NCBI GenBank assembly: GCA_014378845.1
Contig: JACMNB010000025.1
Location: 33,465-97,464 of the forward strand
DNA: 64,000 bases
Reading direction: 5' to 3'
Source: Methylotenera sp.
GTDB lineage: Bacteria; Pseudomonadota; Gammaproteobacteria; Burkholderiales; Methylophilaceae
Shown piece after piece: positions 1 to 9,334 of the stretch (its first letter is position 1; each line of letters begins with the position of its first letter). The translations under genes were made by a program, and so were the position numbers. The notes beneath the pieces were generated by a model, which did not search any database, was not told where the DNA came from, and saw only the letters and a list, made by a program, of their open reading frames with translations.

Positions 1-1
1 G

Positions 2-1222
2 CCAACCGTGCTAATCGGTAAAGACACGCGCATTTCGGGCTATATGCTAGAGGCCGCATTAGAGGCAGGTTTGACGGCTGCGGGTGTTGATACATTGCTA
101 ACAGGCCCAATGCCTACGCCCGCAGTGGCTTATTTAACGCGAGCCTTACGCGCTCAAGCAGGCATTGTCATTACAGCGTCGCATAATCCATTTGAAGATA
201 ATGGCATTAAGTTTTTCTCAAGCGCTGGTTTAAAGCTGGATGACACCATTGAACACGCGATAGAGCTTGAACTTGCGCAGCCTATGGCGTGCATGCCATC
301 AGCCAAGCTGGGTAAAGCGCGCCGCATTGATGATGCGCCAGGGCGCTATGTGGAGTTTTGTAAAAGCACGTTTCCGAATCATTTGGATTTGCGTGGCCTA
401 AAAATCGTGCTCGATTGCGCGCATGGTGCAACTTATCACGTTGCGCCGCCAGTGTTTCACGAGCTTGGCGCAGAAGTTATCGCGATTGGCAACAAGCCAA
501 ATGGCCTCAACATCAATTTGGATGCGGGCTCTACGCATCCACAATCCCTGCAAGCTGCCGTTGTAGAACACAAAGCCGATTTAGGCATTGCGTTTGATGG
601 TGATGGTGACCGTGTGATGATGGTGGACGGCACTGGCAATTTGCTTGATGGCGATCAGTTGTTGTATATCATTGCCAGTGGCTTGCACAGTAAAGGCGAG
701 CTGCAAGGCGGCGTAGTTGGCACGCTGATGACCAATTTGGCCATGGAGCACGCGCTATCCAGCCAAAAAATCCCTTTTGTACGTGCAAAAGTGGGCGATA
801 GATATGTGTTAGAACAGCTTAATAAAACAGGCTGGCGCTTAGGCGGCGAAAATTCAGGCCATATTTTAACACTCGATAAAACCACTAGTGGCGATGCGAT
901 TATTGCCGCGTTACAAGTGCTGCACGCGCTAAAACTAAGCGGCAAAACCTTAGAAACCTTAGGTAAAGAGCTAGTTTTGTATCCGCAAGTGCTGATAAAC
1001 GTGACAACTAAAAATAAATTAGAGCTAAACTTACCGCAACTTCAAACCGCCGTTAAAAAAGCTGAAGTTGAGTTAAACGGCGCGGGGCGCGTACTACTGC
1101 GCGCCTCAGGCACCGAGCCAAAAGTCCGCGTCATGGTAGAAGGGGAAGACGCAAAGTTGGTGCAAAAACTGGCTGAGGACATTGCGGCAGTGGTTAAACA
1201 AGCAGAAACAATCAATACTTAG
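2..1222 (+). CDS. glmM: Phosphoglucosamine mutase GlmM (5' end outside window)
   Basis: GlmM interconverts glucosamine-6-phosphate and glucosamine-1-phosphate in the cytoplasm, on the route to UDP-GlcNAc for peptidoglycan and LPS. The frame is open from base 2, so the GTG at base 8 is an internal valine codon and roughly the first 40-45 residues are missing. Visible family motifs are the phosphoserine loop TASHNP, the metal loop DGDGDR, the sugar-binding GGENSGH and the C-terminal phosphate loop [11 protein letters not shown]. These are the four canonical alpha-D-phosphohexomutase sites, and the TASHNP context with GGENSGH fits GlmM better than PgcA or ManB. No strong terminator is seen behind it. 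The next gene is convergent. Confidence 0.95.
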   Translation, partial: PTVLIGKDTRISGYMLEAALEAGLTAAGVDTLLTGPMPTPAVAYLTRALRAQAGIVITASHNPFEDNGIKFFSSAGLKLDDTIEHAIELELAQPMACMPSAKLGKARRIDDAPGRYVEFCKSTFPNHLDLRGLKIVLDCAHGATYHVAPPVFHELGAEVIAIGNKPNGLNINLDAGSTHPQSLQAAVVEHKADLGIAFDGDGDRVMMVDGTGNLLDGDQLLYIIASGLHSKGELQGGVVGTLMTNLAMEHALSSQKIPFVRAKVGDRYVLEQLNKTGWRLGGENSGHILTLDKTTSGDAIIAALQVLHALKLSGKTLETLGKELVLYPQVLINVTTKNKLELNLPQLQTAVKKAEVELNGAGRVLLRASGTEPKVRVMVEGEDAKLVQKLAEDIAAVVKQAETINT

Positions 1223-1251
1223 TGTTGGCAAATCACCTGCTTAAAAGCTTT

Positions 1252-2241
1252 TTATAAGTTAAAAAGACTAATCAAGCTTATTAAGCTGCCAACTAAAATT
1301 AACAAGCTTTTAGTCTTGATGTGTTTAGTAATGTAGGCTGCAAATGGCGCTGCAAACAAACCGCCAACCACCAAACCAGCCACAATAACCCACACAGTGT
1401 GGTCTAGTATTGAAAACAGCGCGGCTGCTGCGGTTACTGTGAGAAAAAATTCTGGAAAATTGACAGATCCGATGATGGTTCTAGGTCGTGACCAGAACCC
1501 ACCAAAGTCGTGGTGACAATTGGCCCCAGCCGCCGCCACCTGTCGTATCCATAAAGCTGCCAAATAATGCGAGTGGGGCGATTTTTGCAGTATTAATTTC
1601 ACGTTTGGGGCGAAAATGCCCAAAGGCTTTGCTGAGTACATACAAGCCCATTAATAATAAATAAGCGCTAATGTAAGGTTTAAGCGCTTTGCCATCAATA
1701 TTACCTAAAATATAAGGACAAACTAATGCGCCTAAAATACCTGGAATCAATAGGCTAAAAAATAATTTTTTATTGACGTTGCCCACTTTTAGCTGTGCTA
1801 CACCCGAAACGCCGGTGGTAAATACTTCAGCTAAATGCGTTGCACCGCTAGCCATAGAAGGCGATGCGCCTACCGCTAACAAAAAACTACTGGTAGTAAT
1901 TCCATAAGCCATACCTAGCGCGCCATCAATGACTTGTGCTAAAAGTCCTACCGCAACTGCGCTCCAAAACATAGGGTTTTGTAAAGCGTTACTAACAATT
2001 TCAGCTCCACTCAGTTTGTTATTGCCAAAAAAAATTGATAAGCAAAATAGAAAATAAGGCTGGTTAGTATTGCAAAAACTAAATAACTCGCTATGGTTAA
2101 CAGTGGATGCGCTGAGGCATTCGTAATGTCATGTTCTATAGGCGGCAAGCCGAATTCGGCGTGTGACGAATTAATGCTGTTTAGTTTTGCATCAATATTG
2201 GTTGAGTCTGCTTTTTATAGGTTTAAACGACGTATTTTCAT
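1252..2241 (-). pseudogene. Decayed TauE/SafE (TSUP) membrane permease, four lesions
   Basis: Three reading frames together spell one TSUP/TauE-SafE-type permease of about 330 residues. From an ATG at 2239-2241 there is an in-frame TAA at 2215-2217. An N-terminal membrane segment then runs into a run of eight A/T (2027-2034) where one base appears to be missing. The core with AQVIDGALGMAYG follows until GGGGWG, where the expected GPIVTTTLVGSGH needs one extra C at 1522-1527. A further missing base near 1485 restores PRTIIGSVNFPEFF and the last membrane helices. Family members usually export sulfite or sulfonates across the inner membrane, but the substrate here is unknown. Sequencing error is possible for the homopolymer, but one nonsense codon plus three indels points to a real pseudogene. 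Confidence 0.8.
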
Positions 2242-2444
2242 TTCAAGCTCTATGTATTCAAAGAGCTCATTTTACGATTTAACGTTTTAGTTTTAAATAA
2301 TTTGTGATTATAATTTAATGGTAATTAGTTATATTAAAATATACATTAAGAAAAAATAACAGTTTACTTAAAGCAAAAAACATTCAAACCCGTTTTTTAA
2401 CAAAAAACAACGCTAACAACACATCTATTTTAAAGTTCTAAATC

Positions 2445-2699
2445 ATGAACACAACCGATTTAATTGGCTATATTTCAGCTTGTTTAACCACCATTTCTTT
2501 TGTGCCGCAGGTCTTGCACTCCATTAAAACGCGCGATTTATCAGGCGTATCATTACCCATGTATGGCTTATTTAGTGCGGGCGTTGCAGGTTGGGTTATT
2601 TACGGCTTTTATATTGCAAGCCTGCCAATCATCATCGCCAATTCAATCACATTAATATTGGCATGCATGGTGCTTTATCTAAAAATTAAACATCGTTAA
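2445..2699 (+). CDS. SemiSWEET/MtN3-like PQ-loop sugar transporter
   Basis: This 84-residue protein has three predicted membrane helices, the half-size unit of bacterial SemiSWEETs, which work as homodimers for facilitated sugar movement. The first helix carries the PQ-loop signature FVPQ at about residues 18-22, followed by a short polar loop (KTRDLSG) typical of the family. Start ATG is at 2445 after an AT-rich leader, with no strong ribosome binding site. It stands alone between the permease pseudogene and a PAP2 phosphatase gene. The family is confident; the substrate is unknown. Confidence 0.8.
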   Translation: MNTTDLIGYISACLTTISFVPQVLHSIKTRDLSGVSLPMYGLFSAGVAGWVIYGFYIASLPIIIANSITLILACMVLYLKIKHR

Positions 2700-2837
2700 C
2701 ATTACATTAAAAATTGTATAAACAGTATTAACCGTTATTTATCAGTTAGTTATATACAAAAAATTCACTTTTTGTCATTAAATAGTCATTTTTAACTGAC
2801 ACAATTTCTACTTCAACAACCTTGGTTGGAGAGTTAA

Positions 2838-3410
2838 GTGCCCAATAAAAAGCGCCACACTATTGAAATTTACCTTACAAATCACTTAAGCCGAGTGCTC
2901 ATGCTGGATAGCGCGCTGTGCGTAAGCGTAAGCCACACCAGCCAATATAGGCTGGTTCGCATCTGGTTTCGCCTAGTCAGTCGCTTAGGCGATGGTGTGT
3001 TTTGGTACACATTAATGGCGGCAATTTTAATAACGCAGCAGCAAAGTGGCCTGCTGCCTGTGCTACATATGGCGATAGTGGGTTTAACTGGCACGCTATT
3101 GTACAAATGGTTAAAACGCAAAACGCATCGGCCACGCCCGGCGCAAGTGCATCAAGACGTGTGGGTGACGGGCAAGCCGCTAGATTATTTTAGTTTTCCG
3201 TCTGGCCACACCTTGCATGCCGTGGTATTTAGCGTGGTCGCACTATTTTATTACCCACAGTTGGCAGCTATTTTAATTCCCTTTGCCATGATGGTGGCGA
3301 TGTCACGCGTTGTTTTAGGCTTGCATTATCCAAGCGACGTGCTGGCGGGCGCGGCGATTGGCTACTTGCTCGCGCAATTGTCATTTCAATTGTTGGCTAT
3401 CACTAGTTAA
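2838..3410 (+). CDS. PAP2-family membrane phosphatase
   Basis: A 190-residue integral membrane phosphatase of the type-2 phosphatidic acid phosphatase superfamily. The three catalytic motifs are present in order: KRKTHRPRP (about residue 92), FPSGH (about 121) and SRVVLGLHYPSD (about 155), with hydrophobic helices between. Known relatives dephosphorylate undecaprenyl pyrophosphate, phosphatidylglycerol phosphate or phosphatidate at the periplasmic membrane face. Which of these applies cannot be read from the sequence. The start is GTG at 2838, supported by a GGAGAG ribosome binding site about 6 bases upstream. Confidence 0.85.
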   Translation: MPNKKRHTIEIYLTNHLSRVLMLDSALCVSVSHTSQYRLVRIWFRLVSRLGDGVFWYTLMAAILITQQQSGLLPVLHMAIVGLTGTLLYKWLKRKTHRPRPAQVHQDVWVTGKPLDYFSFPSGHTLHAVVFSVVALFYYPQLAAILIPFAMMVAMSRVVLGLHYPSDVLAGAAIGYLLAQLSFQLLAITS

Positions 3411-3445
3411 TAGCATTAGCGAATCGATTTAACCAATTTATTTGA

Positions 3446-4333
3446 TTAATTAATTCCATTAGATTGCTTTGCTGTTGCTGCGTAAAAATGAAGGGGCGTA
3501 GCTAAGCGCTTAATTAAATCTTGTAAGCATTGCTCACGCCAAATTAACATTTCTGCTGCGCTAAAGTGATTCAGTTCTGGTTGCCAGCTGGGCCAATTGC
3601 CTTGCAATGATTGTTCAAAGTTAGCAAGCGCATGGCTGGTTTTGCTCACATAATAGTCACAGTTTTTTACAAACTCGCTATCACTTATTTTAAGCGCCCA
3701 CAGCATGATTGTTGAAAGTTGCGTCACGCGCAGTAAACCATCGGCCCAAGCCAAAAATCGCAATTGGCGTTTAGCGTGCGCGGTGCTAACCTCAAAATAA
3801 GGCGCTATAAACTCACTTAACACATCTATATTGCTCAAAATAAGGTGGTGCGGGCAATGGGTTATTTGCTTATCAAGATGGGCGTCCATCGCCCATTCTG
3901 AGGTAATGTGCGCAGCAGCGCTTTTATTTAACCAGCTAATATGCGCCCATTTAGCCTCATGCGCAGGCACAAAATGGTTATGCGCAATCACATCAACAAA
4001 CAAATGGCTGTTGTAACCAACGGCCATGGCTATTTCTTCATGAGTAGTGGCATTTTGCATCATTTGCTCTGCCTTTTGCCAATGGTGCGTGCTGTTAAAC
4101 GCCTTAGCCACTACGGCTAAATCGGGTAAGCAAGCACCTGCTAATACTAACTTTGGAAACCGATTAATCGCAGCTTGAATTTTTGGGTCTAATAACGGTG
4201 TGGATAGCAGTAAGTACTGCGAAAAAAATAAGTGCGTATACAATCCCCAAGCATTCGCATCCATTGCATAAAACACAAGCGGAAACGCCCATAGCAGCTT
4301 GATATAGGTCTGTTTTATAGAAGACTTTTTCAT
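3446..4333 (-). CDS. Secreted zinc-dependent phospholipase C-like protein
   Basis: A likely exported hydrolase of the zinc-dependent phospholipase C fold (PF00882-like). I use the ATG at 4331-4333 rather than a longer ORF, because it begins MKK and gives a clean signal peptide ending ANA, so that the mature protein starts with W-G. The family uses an N-terminal Trp as a zinc ligand. Further candidate ligands are the H of YTH, the D of LPDLAV, HLFVDVIAHNH (HxxxD) and HITSEW (HxxxE). No C-terminal C2/PLAT domain is visible, so it is shorter than clostridial alpha-toxin. Lipid substrate and role are unknown; it may act on the cell's own phospholipids in the periplasm. Confidence 0.6.
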   Translation of the reverse strand: MKKSSIKQTYIKLLWAFPLVFYAMDANAWGLYTHLFFSQYLLLSTPLLDPKIQAAINRFPKLVLAGACLPDLAVVAKAFNSTHHWQKAEQMMQNATTHEEIAMAVGYNSHLFVDVIAHNHFVPAHEAKWAHISWLNKSAAAHITSEWAMDAHLDKQITHCPHHLILSNIDVLSEFIAPYFEVSTAHAKRQLRFLAWADGLLRVTQLSTIMLWALKISDSEFVKNCDYYVSKTSHALANFEQSLQGNWPSWQPELNHFSAAEMLIWREQCLQDLIKRLATPLHFYAATAKQSNGIN

Positions 4334-4465
4334 AAGCGTACTGTTGCACGCGATGATGAATAAAACGTGACAAATGCATGAACGTTTGATGAAACCGTGC
4401 ATAAAAAGTCATGTGATTGTCATATTTAACCTTTAGCATGGCTTGTCGAAATATGAGCTAAGCCC

Positions 4466-5686
4466 ATGAAAATATTACTGAAAATTTTATTGATCTCGGA
4501 TGTTTACTTTCCGCGCGTTAATGGCGTTTCAACTTCAATACGTACCTTTACCGAGCAACTACAGTTGCTTGGGCATACCGTACATTTGATTGCCCCCGAT
4601 TATGGTATTAAGACAATAGATGAAGCTTGGATAACGCGCGTGCCTGCGCGCAATATTTATTTTGACCCTGAAGATAAGTTGATGAAAGTTGGCGAAATTT
4701 TGGCGCTATTGCCCAGCTTAAAAGGCCAACAATTCGATCTAATACATATTCACACGCCTTTTATTGCGCATTACGCAGGTTTAAAATTAGGCAAGTTATT
4801 GCACATTCCGGTGGTAGAAACTTACCACACTTTTTTTGAGGATTATTTGCATCATTACTTGCCTTGGATTCCAAGCGTGGCCGCGCGCGGCTTGGCGCGT
4901 TATATTTCTAAAAGGCAATGTAATCAGGTGGACGCAATTGTGGCGCCATCAAGGCCAATGCTAGACGTGCTGCGCAGCTACGGCATTAAGGCGCGGGCCG
5001 AAGTCATTGCAACGGGTTTGCAAACCCACAGTTTTAGTGAAGCCAATGGTGATGCGTTTAGGTTGCAATATGGCATCGCTTTAGACAGGCCGATGTTGTT
5101 ATATGTGGGCCGCGTCGCGTTTGAAAAGAATATTCATTTTTTACTCAATGTGGTTAAGCAGCTAAGTGAAATGATGCCAGAAGTGTTGTTTGTGATTGCC
5201 GGCGAAGGCCCAGCAGAAGCCAGTTTACGCGCGGCGGTAAACTCGTTAGGCATAACAAGAAATGTGCAATTTATTGGCTATTTAGACCGCGAAAAAGAAT
5301 TAAATGCCTGCTATCAATCGGCAGATATTTTCGTATTTGCTTCTAAAAGTGAGACGCAAGGCTTGGTGCTTTTAGAAGCAATGGCGCAAGGCACACCAGT
5401 TGTCGCGATTGCCGAACTTGGCACTGCGTCAATATTGATTGAAGGCGAGGGCGCGCTGATTGCGCCAGAAGACGCGCTAATATTTGTGCAAAAGGTGCGC
5501 AATTTGTTGGCGAACCCTGCATATCGCAAGCTTTTGGGGGAGCACGGACGCGCTTATGCGCAAAGTAAATGGTCAGCTTTAAGGCAAGCAGAGCGTATGG
5601 TTACCTTTTATGCTGACATAATTCACGCGAGCGTAAAAGCAAAACAGCCTGATGTGCATCAACAGGCTTTTTTGAAAGAACGATAA
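4466..5686 (+). CDS. GT4-family glycosyltransferase (GT-B fold)
   Basis: A 406-residue retaining glycosyltransferase of the GT4 type. The N-terminal acceptor domain begins ISDVYFPRVNGVSTSIRTF (residues 10-28), common in glycolipid and mannosyl transferases of this family. The C-terminal nucleotide-sugar domain shows GRVAFEKN (215-222), AGEGP (245-249) and the E-x7-E catalytic pair at about E296 and E304. Such enzymes add hexoses to membrane lipids or polysaccharides at the cytoplasmic face of the membrane. No neighbouring cluster reveals the acceptor. An intrinsic terminator is built into its last codons. Confidence 0.85.
   Translation: MKILLKILLISDVYFPRVNGVSTSIRTFTEQLQLLGHTVHLIAPDYGIKTIDEAWITRVPARNIYFDPEDKLMKVGEILALLPSLKGQQFDLIHIHTPFIAHYAGLKLGKLLHIPVVETYHTFFEDYLHHYLPWIPSVAARGLARYISKRQCNQVDAIVAPSRPMLDVLRSYGIKARAEVIATGLQTHSFSEANGDAFRLQYGIALDRPMLLYVGRVAFEKNIHFLLNVVKQLSEMMPEVLFVIAGEGPAEASLRAAVNSLGITRNVQFIGYLDREKELNACYQSADIFVFASKSETQGLVLLEAMAQGTPVVAIAELGTASILIEGEGALIAPEDALIFVQKVRNLLANPAYRKLLGEHGRAYAQSKWSALRQAERMVTFYADIIHASVKAKQPDVHQQAFLKER
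5642..5673 (+). terminator. Intrinsic terminator overlapping the 3' end of the GT4 gene
   Basis: AGCCTG and CAGGCT arms close a loop and are followed by six T. The hairpin lies inside the coding region, about 15 bases before the stop codon. Confidence 0.6.
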
Positions 5687-5726
5687 ACGCTAGCGTTTTG
5701 AGATTGTATTAGGGTAAAACCAGCTA

Positions 5727-6431
5727 TTAATCTTTAGCGGTTTCTTCCATCTCTTCCATACTAATATGACGCACGTCTTTGCCTTTTACCATGTAAACCA
5801 CGTATTCTGAGATATTTTTAGCATGGTCGCCAATGCGTTCTACCGCTTTGGCCAAAAATAAGACTTCTAACGAGATAGAAATGGTGCGCGGATCTTCCAG
5901 CATAAAAGTAATCAGCTGACGAATGGCGGCTTGATATTGCTCATCCACTTCTTCATCCATACGCGCAATTGCAATTACTTTAGTCGCGTCAGATCGCGCA
6001 AACGCGTCAAGCGCCATGTGCAACATATTGCGCGCTGTGCTTGCCATGGCTTTAATTTCAACAAATCTTGGCGTTAATTTTTGTGTGCTTTCTGAAGCTT
6101 TTAGTGCAAAGCGCGCAATCTTAGTCGCTTCATCACCAATGCGCTCAAGATCAGTAATGGTTTTAATCATCATTAATACCATGCGCAAATCACCTGCGGT
6201 TGGCTGGCGGCGTGCAATAATATGACTACAATCTTCGTCCACTTGTACTTCTAAACCGTTTACGAGATGATCTTTTTTAATCACGCTTTTGGCAAGTTTT
6301 TGGTTTCCGCTTATTAACGATTCTAGCGCGTCAATAATTTGCTGCTCAACCAGTGCGCCCATCTCTAAAACCTTGGCGCGCACCGCCTCAAGCTCGGCAT
6401 CGTATTGTTTAAATATGTGTTCAGATTGCAT
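5727..6431 (-). CDS. phoU: Phosphate-signalling accessory protein PhoU
   Basis: PhoU links the Pst transporter to the PhoR/PhoB system and damps Pho signalling when phosphate is plentiful. The 234-residue protein is all-helical with two PhoU repeats, each carrying the conserved acidic metal-binding pattern, such as RIGDEATKIA around residue 96 and ERIGDHAKNISE around 197. It is the last gene of the pstSCAB-phoU operon, 34 bases after pstB. No phoB or phoR lies in the window. Confidence 0.95.
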   Translation of the reverse strand: MQSEHIFKQYDAELEAVRAKVLEMGALVEQQIIDALESLISGNQKLAKSVIKKDHLVNGLEVQVDEDCSHIIARRQPTAGDLRMVLMMIKTITDLERIGDEATKIARFALKASESTQKLTPRFVEIKAMASTARNMLHMALDAFARSDATKVIAIARMDEEVDEQYQAAIRQLITFMLEDPRTISISLEVLFLAKAVERIGDHAKNISEYVVYMVKGKDVRHISMEEMEETAKD

Positions 6432-6465
6432 TGTTTATTCCTTTTTTACTTATTTTATTGCTTTT

Positions 6466-7245
6466 TTAGCCAAATTTGCCAGAAATATAATCTTCGGTCT
6501 CTTTACGGCTTGGGCGCGTAAAAATTGTGTTGGTATCATCATATTCCATTAGCTCACCCAGGTACATATAAGCCGTGTAATCAGACACCCGCGCGGCTTG
6601 TTGCATATTGTGCGTCACCACCAATATAGTCAATTTTTGCTTCAATTCACTCATTAACTCTTCAATATTGGCAGTTGCGATTGGGTCTAGCGCGCTGGTA
6701 GGCTCATCAAATAGCATAATTTCCGGGTCTGTGGCCAGCGCGCGGGCAATGCACAAACGTTGTTGTTGGCCGCCCGACAAATTAAACGCTAAATCTTGCT
6801 GACGATCTTTAACTTCGTTCCATAGCGCAGCGCCATTTAACGCTTCCTCTACTTTTTCATCTAATTTGCGCTTATTGTTTTCACCGCGAACGCGCAAACC
6901 GTACGCCACGTTTTCATAGATTGATTTAGGAAAAGGGTTTGGTTTTTGAAACACCATGCTGATGCGCATGCGCACTTCAATCGGGTCAACACCGTGTTCT
7001 AAAATATTGGTGTTATCGGGTTGCATCACAATTTGGCCTTGGTATTTGTTACCAGGATACAAATCATGCATGCGGTTAAAGCAGCGCAAAAAGGTCGATT
7101 TTCCGCAGCCAGATGGGCCAATCAGCGCGGTAATTTTATTTTCATACAACGGCATATTAACGCTTTTAAGCGCTTGCATGCCATTTGCATAGAAAAAGTT
7201 AAGATCGCGTGACTCAGCTTTGATTGGGGTTGTTGGGGTAATCAT
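6466..7245 (-). CDS. pstB: Phosphate ABC transporter ATPase PstB
   Basis: The cytoplasmic ATPase that drives high-affinity phosphate import. Walker A is GPSGCGKST (about 43-51), the ABC signature is LSGGQQQR (about 156) and Walker B is [12 protein letters not shown]. The D-loop and H-switch (VVTHNM) follow. Length 259 is normal for PstB. It sits 7 bases after pstA, so translation is probably coupled, and precedes phoU. Confidence 0.96.
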   Translation of the reverse strand: MITPTTPIKAESRDLNFFYANGMQALKSVNMPLYENKITALIGPSGCGKSTFLRCFNRMHDLYPGNKYQGQIVMQPDNTNILEHGVDPIEVRMRISMVFQKPNPFPKSIYENVAYGLRVRGENNKRKLDEKVEEALNGAALWNEVKDRQQDLAFNLSGGQQQRLCIARALATDPEIMLFDEPTSALDPIATANIEELMSELKQKLTILVVTHNMQQAARVSDYTAYMYLGELMEYDDTNTIFTRPSRKETEDYISGKFG

Positions 7246-7252
7246 TTAGTTT

Positions 7253-8233
7253 CTACCATTTAATATTTTTGCGAATCTTATAACGTAAATAAATTGCTGT
7301 GCCGTTCATTAGTAATGTCACCACAATAATCAGTGCGCCTGTGGCCGCAGCGTTAATATGAAAGGCATGGTCAGGCCGCGATAACCAGTTGAACATTTGA
7401 ATTGGCAGCACCGTAAAGCCCGAGCTTAACCACTCAAAACTAATAAAAGGTGGCGCACTTGTAACAGGTGAAGGCGGCAAGAACGAAATAAAGGTGAGCG
7501 CGCCAATGGTGATAATGGGCGCTGTTTCACCCAGTGCGCGCGCCATACCAATAATGACACCCGTTAAAATACCCCCGTAAGAATATTTAAGCACATGGTC
7601 ATACACCACTTGCCATTTGGTTGCACCCACTGCATAAGCCGCCTCACGAATCGCAACAGGAATAGCGCGGATGGATTCACGTGTAGAGACAATCACAATT
7701 GGCAGTATCAATAAGCCCAAAGTTAAGCCAGCAGTCAGAATACTTTGTCCTAAATCTAAAATATAGACAAACAATCCAAGCGCTAGCAAGCCATATACAA
7801 TTGAAGGCACACCAGCCAAATTAGAAACATTAATTTCGATTAAATCGGCAAACCAGTTTTTAGGGGCATATTCTTCTAAGTACAAGCCTGCTGCAACACC
7901 CATCGGTACAGCCACTAAAAAAGTGACCAGCATCACCAAAGCAGACCCTACCCATGCTGATAGCAAGCCTGCACTTGCAGCGCGACGTGAGGGGTAGCTG
8001 GTTAAAAAGTCTAATGTAAATTTCTGATGACCGTCCATTACTAAATCGGTAAACAGTGTCAATAGTGTAAGCAGTGCCAGCATTAAGGCTAGCAAGCCAA
8101 TTAAAGAAAAAATATAATCGTTCAGTTTATGACGTTTAATCATGGCGCGCACGGCGTCAAGATTCTCAAGTACGGCTGCTTTTGTATTGGTGGTTTCAGG
8201 TGTCATATTACCGCTCATATTAGTAATGCTCAC
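7253..8233 (-). CDS. pstA: Phosphate ABC transporter permease PstA
   Basis: One of the two membrane subunits of the Pst phosphate importer. It has six hydrophobic segments and the coupling helix motif typical of ABC importers (EAAYAVGATKWQ). The shown start is GTG at 8231-8233 and overlaps the end of pstC by 14 bases. An ATG at 8216-8218 is an equally plausible start. It lies between pstC and pstB in the pst operon. Confidence 0.94.
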   Translation of the reverse strand: MSITNMSGNMTPETTNTKAAVLENLDAVRAMIKRHKLNDYIFSLIGLLALMLALLTLLTLFTDLVMDGHQKFTLDFLTSYPSRRAASAGLLSAWVGSALVMLVTFLVAVPMGVAAGLYLEEYAPKNWFADLIEINVSNLAGVPSIVYGLLALGLFVYILDLGQSILTAGLTLGLLILPIVIVSTRESIRAIPVAIREAAYAVGATKWQVVYDHVLKYSYGGILTGVIIGMARALGETAPIITIGALTFISFLPPSPVTSAPPFISFEWLSSGFTVLPIQMFNWLSRPDHAFHINAAATGALIIVVTLLMNGTAIYLRYKIRKNIKW

Positions 8234-9182
8234 GATAGCGTTTGCGCACCATGTGGCCCAGAATGTTGAAACATAACGTCATGACCATCAGCACAAGACC
8301 AGCCGCAAAAATGCTTTGGTAACCAATGCTACCTTGTGGCAAATCACCCATCGCTACTTGCACAATATAAGCGGTAATCGTTGCTGCGCCTTCCATTGGG
8401 TTAAAGCTAACAATTGGCTGCTGGCCTGCTGCAACAGCCACTACCATGGTCTCGCCCACAGCGCGTGAAATGCCTAAGATATAAGCCGCAACAATGCCTG
8501 AAACGGCGGCGGGTGTAACCACGCGAAGCGCCGTTTGAAAGCGCGTTGCGCCCATGGCATAGCTACCTTCACGCATGCTCATTGGCACGGCGCGCATGGC
8601 ATCTTCAGATACAGATGCAATATAAGGCACAATCATAATGCCCATCACAATGCCTGCACTTAACATGTTAAAGCCTGGCAATTCTGGGAATATTTTTTGT
8701 AAAAGCGGTGTTAAAAACAGTAAAGCAAAATAGCCAAATACAATCGTAGGCACGCCCACAAGCAGCTCTAGTATTGGTTTTACAATTTCACGTGTTTTGT
8801 GGCTGGCAAATTCTGATAAGTAAATCGCAGCGATAGTGCCGATGGGAATCGCTACCGCCAGCGCAACGGCTGATGTAGTAAGTGTGCCAGAAACCAGTGG
8901 CAATATGCCGTAATGCGCGTCGTCAAATAGTGGTGTCCATTGCGTGTCGGTAAAAAAATCTACAACAGAAACGGTTTTGAAAAAACTTAAGGATTCGTAA
9001 AGCAAAATGGCCACAATTGAGAGCGTGGTTGCCACTGCAGATAAAGCGGCCAGCATCAAAATAAATTCAATGATGCGCTCTTTAATATTGCGACTCACAT
9101 TTTTAGCGAGTCTAGCACTAATCGTTAAATTAGCAGGCTGGTTGAGTGCTTTATTCGCCATATTGGGTGCAACTGTATTCAT
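8220..9182 (-). CDS. pstC: Phosphate ABC transporter permease PstC
   Basis: The second membrane subunit of the Pst phosphate importer, 320 residues with six hydrophobic segments. The ABC-permease coupling loop reads REGSYAMGATRFQ. It is the first membrane gene after pstS, separated from it by about 150 bases that contain a hairpin. That arrangement often lets pstS be made in excess of the membrane subunits. Confidence 0.94.
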   Translation of the reverse strand: MNTVAPNMANKALNQPANLTISARLAKNVSRNIKERIIEFILMLAALSAVATTLSIVAILLYESLSFFKTVSVVDFFTDTQWTPLFDDAHYGILPLVSGTLTTSAVALAVAIPIGTIAAIYLSEFASHKTREIVKPILELLVGVPTIVFGYFALLFLTPLLQKIFPELPGFNMLSAGIVMGIMIVPYIASVSEDAMRAVPMSMREGSYAMGATRFQTALRVVTPAAVSGIVAAYILGISRAVGETMVVAVAAGQQPIVSFNPMEGAATITAYIVQVAMGDLPQGSIGYQSIFAAGLVLMVMTLCFNILGHMVRKRYREHY

Positions 9183-9289
9183 ATTGATGACAATTCTCTA
9201 ATTGTAGCTGAAGTGCAAGTATTCATGAACTTACCTAGTAAAAAAATAACTGAGGTCTACACGCAGTAGCGGCACAACAAAAAAAGCGC

Positions 9290-9325
9290 GCAAAAAAAGG
9301 AGCAGATAATCCGCTCCTTTTTAGC
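9290..9325 (-). terminator. Terminator/attenuator between pstS and pstC
   Basis: Read on the minus strand, AAAAGGAGC and GCTCCTTTTTTT form a stem-loop with a T run directly behind the pstS stop codon. It should stop most transcripts after pstS and let a minority continue into pstCAB-phoU. Confidence 0.7.
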
Positions 9326-9334
9326 AATACTTAT

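Noticed and set aside
2093..2290. Plus-strand ORF upstream of the SemiSWEET gene
   Set aside because: It is antisense to the N-terminal part of the TSUP pseudogene and has no ribosome binding site.
4164..4439. Minus-strand ORF over the start of the phospholipase-like gene
   Set aside because: Out of frame with the clear signal peptide and zinc motifs; no family features.
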